Origin: Edaphochlamys debaryana
Lineage: Eukaryota > Chlorophyta > Chlorophyceae > Chlamydomonadales
Length of the DNA: 64,000 nucleotides
Reading direction: 5' to 3'
NCBI GenBank assembly: GCA_016858145.1
Contig: JAEHOE010000006.1
Span: forward strand, 620,001 to 684,000
Positions 58,876 to 64,000 of this stretch are shown here, one piece after another; position 1 is the first letter of the stretch; each line of letters begins with the position of its first letter. The position numbers and the translations under genes are program-made. The notes beneath the pieces were generated by a model. That model saw nothing but the letters and a program-made list of their open reading frames with translations. It had not been told where the DNA came from and did no database searches.

Positions 58876-61800
58876 TTAGCCCCAGCCCCAGCCCGCTCCC
58901 GGCTCCCGCAGGCAATGTTTGCGGGTAGTGCCCCCCACAAACCCCGTAAGCCCCTCATCCCGCTTCCCGGTGCCGACCCACCAGAAGCCCGCCCCGATGA
59001 AGAAGTAGGTGAGCAGCAGCAGCACGCCCTTGAGGTAGTTGGCCTGGCCGTCCTGTGGGGGGGGAGGGGGAGAGGGGGTGGCACGGGGAGGCATGGGAAG
59101 GAGGTCGGCGAGGCCAAAGCGGGGTAGGGTCCAAGTCCGCGCTGGACCCGGGCGCGGCTCTTGACGCACCCGGACGGACGTGGCTGCAGCAACTGCCGGC
59201 TTCACAGTCCCTGCGCCACTCCCGCCTCTTCCTCCCTGAGTCCCTGGCACATGCCACCCCCCCCACACCCACCCCACCCCCGGCCCCCACCTGCAGCACC
59301 AGCACCGCCAGCAGCACGCTGCCGAAGAGCACGGTGGACTCGAAGGCGGAGAAGTCCAGGTCCAGGGGCAGCCCCAGCGTCCAGGCCAGCAGCACGCAGA
59401 AGGGCACCACCATCATGGACACCTGCGTGCTGGAGCCTGGGTAGGGGGGGTGGAGAGGGGGTGGAGAGGTGGAGGGGGTTGGAGAGGGGGATTTTTGACG
59501 AGAACAACGTGGCAAGAAGCCGCATCGTATAGGTGAAGCAGCCGCGCACGAGACGGGCATGTCGACACCCTGAGCTGCAAGGAGAGGGAGAGGGGGGGAG
59601 TGTGAACGAGGGGCCAGAGAGCGTCATGCAGGGCAGGAGGACAGAGGGCGGCGGGGCGGCGCCCAGGACCAGCGTGCGCCGCACCTCCCTGTCTCACTGC
59701 CGTGTGCCCCAGCGCCACCCAAGCGCCCGGACCCGCCTGCCGGGCATGAGCAGGCCCTGGGCCCGGCAGCACCACCCCCCCCCCCCCCCGTGGCCCCGGC
59801 CCCATCGCTCCCGCGCAACTCCTCCCCCCTTGCGGCTCACCCACGGCCACGCCCAGTGCAATCTCCACCCGGTTCTTGTACGCGAACACCACCGCGGAGG
59901 CGTGCTCGGCGGCGTTGCCCACGATGGGCAGCAGGATGGTGGTGAGGAAGGGCATGGGCACGCCCAGGCTGCTGGAGGCGCCCTGGGGGAGGGGGGAGGA
60001 GAGAGGCGGCGCCAAGGGGTTTCCTTCGTGGGTGCTCTTCGTGGGCATCCGTCGTGTTGGACCGAGACTGGCACTGGGGCGGCGGGAGGTGAGAGTCGGG
60101 GAGGTGCGCAGTCCGAGGCGTGGCCAAGGCCCCTCCCACCGCAGCCGTGACCAAGGCCCCTCCCAAGGCCCCGGAAGGAGCCCCTCGTCCACGCGCCATC
60201 ACGTCGGTCCGCCTCCTCCCTCCCTCGGCCCAAACCCAAACGCCACCCCCCACCCCCCGCCCCTACCCGGATTGCGTCCGTTACGAACTCGGACAGGAAG
60301 GCGATGATGATGGTGACCCCCGTGAGCCACATGAAGCAGCCGCTCTTGGACAGCACCAGCTCGTCCTCGTCGTCAGAGCCGCCCACGCTGCCGGGGTGGG
60401 CGTCGTCGGGGTTGGACTGAAGGGGGGCAGGAGGTGGGTGGAGAGATAAGGAGGGACAAGCGCCGCTTTCGGTGCAAAGGCAGGGTTGAGTGTTGAGCGT
60501 TGAACCAGCTCTGCGCAATTCAGTCCGCTCTGTAAAGCCCCTTTGATCAGCGACCCTGCCGGCCCCACGACCTCCCCCAACCTGCCACCCACCATGCCCT
60601 CCACCCCCTCCGCCGCCAGCACCAGCGGCAGTCGCTCCACCGCGTCCCGGTCCGCGCCCTTGCCCGCGCTGCGCCCGCTGCTGGTGCGCTGGGGAGGGGG
60701 GGCGGGGGGAAGGGGAGGGACGTGCAGGGCGAGGGCAGGGTGAGCAAGGGGGGTGAATGGGAGCTTGGATAGAGAGGAAGAGAGCCGGCAAGGCGGGGCC
60801 GGGTGGCACTCAAAGCGGCAAGGCGCAACTTGGCAGCGTGGCCAGAGACCAAGCCGTGCCGCCTCTCCCGCCCGCCCGTCCGTCCCCCATCCACCCGGCA
60901 ACGAAGCAGCGAGGTCACCTGGTCATCGGCAGGCAATACGCCCCTCCGCTGCCCACATCCCCAGGGCCTATCGACCCCACCCCTCCCCTTCCCGGCCCAC
61001 CCACCCACCCAGACCCTCCCACCCGTCCAAGCCCGACTCACCTCGCGGACCTTGTCCGTCATCTCCACCGCCAGACCGCGCCCGCTGTAGCGCCCCGCGC
61101 CGCTCAGCAGCTCGCCCCGCCCGTCCACACTGCTGTTGCCGGGGCGGGGCACGCCCAGCTCGGCGTCGGTCAGGCCGTCGGCGCCGGCGGGGCCCAGCGG
61201 CGGCGTGAGGCTGCCGTTGAGCGAGGGGCCGCGGGTGCCGTTGGCGGAGGCCAGGCTGCCGCCGGTGGCGCCCGCGAGCGCTCCGATGCCGGCGGCGGCG
61301 TTGGGGGTCTGCGGGGTGCTGCTCTCCTCAAACAGGTGCCTGCGGAGACGGGGGGAAGGAGGGAGGCGCTAAGAGGGGAGGGAGAGGCGCGGCGAGGGGG
61401 CGGCGCAGTGGACGGGTGGCCCCCCCCTGCAGCCAGTCCCTCCCGCAGTGGACGGGTGGCCCTCCCCTGCCGCCAGTCCCGACCCCATGCCGGTGGGCCC
61501 CCCACCTGTGCGTCTTGAGCTGGAAGAGCAGGTAGAGGCAGTAGCAGAGGAACATGAAGATGGACTCGAAGCGGGACAGGGCCAGCTCCGACACGTTGTC
61601 CTTGCCCTGGGGGTCGGGTGGGGAGGGGGTGGGGGGGGGGGTGGCTGTGAGGTGCGGGAGCAGTGCAAAGCTTGCACGGTGCACATCAACCCTGCCACCC
61701 CACTGCTGCTGGGAGCAGTGCTCGGTCCATGCTGTCGGTCCATGCTCAGTGAGCGCTGTCGGCCATGCTCGCCTCCGCACATCCCTTCTCATCACCACCA

Positions 61801-63148
61801 CCCCCACGGCTACCACGAGCTACCTCCGCTGGCCGCACCCACCCACCGCCAACACCAGCACTGCCCTCAGCCGCACGCACCTCTGTGTGCGTTGCGTCCA
61901 GCATGGAGGGCATGACGATGGCGAAGGTGGCCAGGATGAGCATGCCCGCGTTCACGTTGATGCCGGCCTGGCTGAACGTCTGGGCCTGCGGGCGAGGAGG
62001 CGGCGGGGGGGGGGGGCGGACAACGAGGCCGGAGGCCGGAGGTTGGGGGACGGCTCAGCGGCTGCTTGCCCGTGCGAGCCCCGCCCCGCCCAGCCATGCC
62101 CAGTGCATGCGCCCGGCCCCCGCGCTCGCCTTGTGCCTCACGCCCCCCGCGATGAAGGCCGTGCCCATGACCAGCAGCAGGTTGGACACCACGGAGCCCA
62201 GCAGGCTCAGCTGCACCACGCGCAGGTAGGTGCGCCGGGTGACCTCGTCGCCGCGCCGCGCCTGGATCATGGCGAAGGCTGGGGGCGGGAGGAGGGGGAA
62301 CGGGCAAGGTCGCCGCTGCATGCCTGACCTGCCCCGGCCTCTCCGGCCCACCGCTGCGCCCACGCGGCCCGCCCCCCTCGACCCCACACGTTGCATAGCC
62401 CTTCAGCTAGGCAGGGCAACCGCACGCCCGGCGCAGCCTCCATTTCCTCCACGCCGCCGTCTCCCTTGCAACCCTCAGACCCTCCCCTGCCCGCCCCCTC
62501 CGTCCCCGCCCCTCCCCCCACCCGAGATGATCATCTCCGTGGCGTTGCCGAAGGTGGCGTTGAGCAGCCCCCCCAGCGTGTCGTTGGTGTACATGGCCAG
62601 CTGCTCGGTCACGAAGCCCAGGCGCTGGGGGGGGAAGGGGGAGGGAGGGAAGGGGCGGAGGGGGGGATCGGGGACGGGTGGAGGAGGGCGCCTGGGGGGT
62701 GGAGTCCTCGAACCCCTCGAGCCCTCAGCCCTCAGCCCGAGGCCACTGAGGACAGATGAGGTACCCAGGCGCACTTGAGCGTCGCCGGCTGAGGCGCATC
62801 CCCTCGCCTGTGCACGTACATACCCTCCCAAGCCCCTCCACCCCGCCCCCCCCCCGACCCCGCCGTCTCGCACACACCTCAGCCAACGGAACCAGCGCCA
62901 CGCAGGAGAGCACGAAGGTGGCCGCATCGCCCCAGCCCGCGAAGCGAGCGATGAAGGCAAAGGGCAGGGCCACCAGCAGCACATTTAGCTTGTTGTCTAG
63001 GATGAACTGTTGGGGCGGGGATGGAGTGAATCGAGGGGTTTGTGAAGGCTGGGGGCAGGACCGTGGGGCAGGACCCAGCAGGACCCTTCCAATCACTCAA
63101 GGCGCTGCTCACCGCCTTGAACTCCGCTTTCAACTGCGCCATGGCCAT
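58876..63148 (-). CDS. CAX: Ca2+/H+ antiporter, CAX family (12 exons, about 543 aa)
   Basis: Cation/proton exchanger, usually on vacuolar or acidocalcisome membranes, moving Ca2+ out of the cytosol. Exons: 63113-63148, 62878-63006, 62522-62624, 62130-62278, 61881-61985, 61506-61606, 61042-61339, 60593-60688, 60267-60416, 59841-59982, 59291-59436, 58876-59052. Both ion-selectivity repeats are present: GNATE in [13 protein letters not shown] (81-85) and GNAAE in [12 protein letters not shown] (411-415). Also LLNVLL-type first helix, [31 protein letters not shown] and [16 protein letters not shown]. Between FEESS and the next helix lies a long cytosolic loop of about 150 residues, Gly/Ser-rich, ending in an acidic [10 protein letters not shown] segment. 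Intron 4 uses a GC donor (RHK kept). The start MAMAQLK at 63148 is preferred; an in-frame ATG at 63220 would add 24 residues. Confidence 0.93.
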
Positions 63149-64000
63149 CGTGCCCCACGGCCCGCGGCCTCTGCGGAAAAAGACGGCGGGTGTGCGGCGG
63201 GGGTTGATGGCGTCGTGCATGCATGCCTCGGCGGGCACTACGGCCGGAGCTGCCCGAGGCACGAGGCCGACAAGTGTGCACCCCAATGCTTCCCGCACGA
63301 ACGGCAAAACGGGTGCGTGTGGCACGTGTGTGTGGATAGGGGCCCCGATGGTGGTGCACTCCCATCGGGCCCGTGCTCTGCTAGCGACCCACCTGCCGGC
63401 TCGGAGCTCAAGCTGCAAGCCCTCGCTGTGCACGACCTGTTGCTCGCCGCCTTAAGGAGGCTCGGTCATAGGAATCCCGCTTGAAGTTTCAGCCAACGCG
63501 CAACCTAGCTTTCCGATTGGGAAGCTCTACTACAGGCGCATATACAGTATGAAGCTGCTGCTACTTGTCCGGGCGACGTATACGTTGTTGCGACTGCAGG
63601 GTTGAATGCGCGGACAGCTTCGCAAGTAAGCTGGACTCGGAAGTATCTTGGCGTTGCGGGTATGTGCCTGACTATGACACCCTGCGAGTGTGGTAGTGGC
63701 TGGGGCGTGCGGCGGTCGGGCCAGGCCCTGCATGAGTGCGCGCCATCCTCGGCGTCCTCGCCAATCCTGGAGACCGCCTGCCATCACTGACGGCTGTGCA
63801 TTCACGGCGTATACCCGCGCTCGAACAACCTTTTTAGCACAAAGCCGTTTCCATCCCTCCCTCCATGAACTGCACCCGCCACCCAGCGCCAGCCGGCGTC
63901 CAGACTAGCCCAGCTGCACACCGAAGCGGCCTTGAGGCGTGCGCGCACCATTAGGATGTGTCAATCGTCCTAACCTGCCACACCGCGGGTTTGCGGGCCG
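63149..64000. other. 0.85 kb upstream of CAX, no gene recognised
   Basis: Should hold the CAX promoter and 5' UTR. No clear TATA box. Short open frames on both strands lack recognisable domains. Confidence 0.4.

Noticed and set aside
62101..62150. GT donor after AFIAGG in the CAX gene as the main junction
   Set aside because: It would delete the conserved VRHK of the GG(I/V)RHK motif; the GC donor keeps it. Kept only as a possible alternative isoform.

Overview
The window is nuclear DNA of a green alga, most likely a volvocine/Chlamydomonas-type chlorophyte. The evidence is very high GC; short GC-rich introns that almost all start with a G run and end with a C run before AG; divergent H3-H4 and H2A-H2B histone pairs, each gene followed by the same 16-base stem-loop; an H3 tail with the one-residue deletion after K27 that I recall from volvocine algae; and TGTAA-type poly(A) motifs. 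Exon structures were rebuilt by hand from splice signals, reading phase and family conservation. All introns are predictions without transcript support.

Layout. 0.55-5.8 kb, minus strand: a 17-exon TKL-type protein kinase with an MGC acylation-type N-terminus. 7.1-15.7 kb, plus: a soluble-type guanylate cyclase (H-NOX, HNOBA, coiled coil, class III cyclase, long disordered tail), divergent from the kinase; its first short exon was not found. 18.2-21.3 kb, minus: KCS-A, a FAE1-type 3-ketoacyl-CoA synthase. 22.9-28.9 kb, minus: mitochondrial-type proline dehydrogenase with an inserted EF-hand pair, divergent from a SAAL1-like ARM-type gene at 29.6-33.5 kb, plus. 34.4-35.4 kb: H3/H4 pair 1. 35.7-38.0 kb, plus: a leucine-rich-repeat gene. 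39.0-43.9 kb, plus: an ABCG half-transporter. 44.4-45.6 kb: H2A/H2B pair 1. 46.2-49.2 and 50.5-53.5 kb, plus: KCS-B and KCS-C in tandem. 54.4-55.4 kb: H3/H4 pair 2, whose H4 has a one-base frameshift. 56.4-57.6 kb: H2A/H2B pair 2. 58.9-63.1 kb, minus: a CAX-type Ca2+/H+ antiporter.

The most distinctive large-scale structure is an interleaved pattern of recent duplications. Two histone quartets (one split by two unrelated genes) and three KCS genes are shuffled over about 40 kb. Signs of gene conversion are near-identical introns and shared last exons in inverted KCS copies 32 kb apart, and a 1.66 kb H3-H4 block repeated with no net length change until the H4 insertion. The other genes look like ordinary single-copy metabolism, signalling and transport genes with no evident shared pathway. 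I saw no transposon with recognisable coding capacity, no CRISPR array and no tRNA or rRNA gene. I did not find a clearly new biological system; the best leads are the histone/KCS block, the EF-hand proline dehydrogenase, the C-terminally anchored KCS proteins and the cyclase with a changed guanine-site residue.
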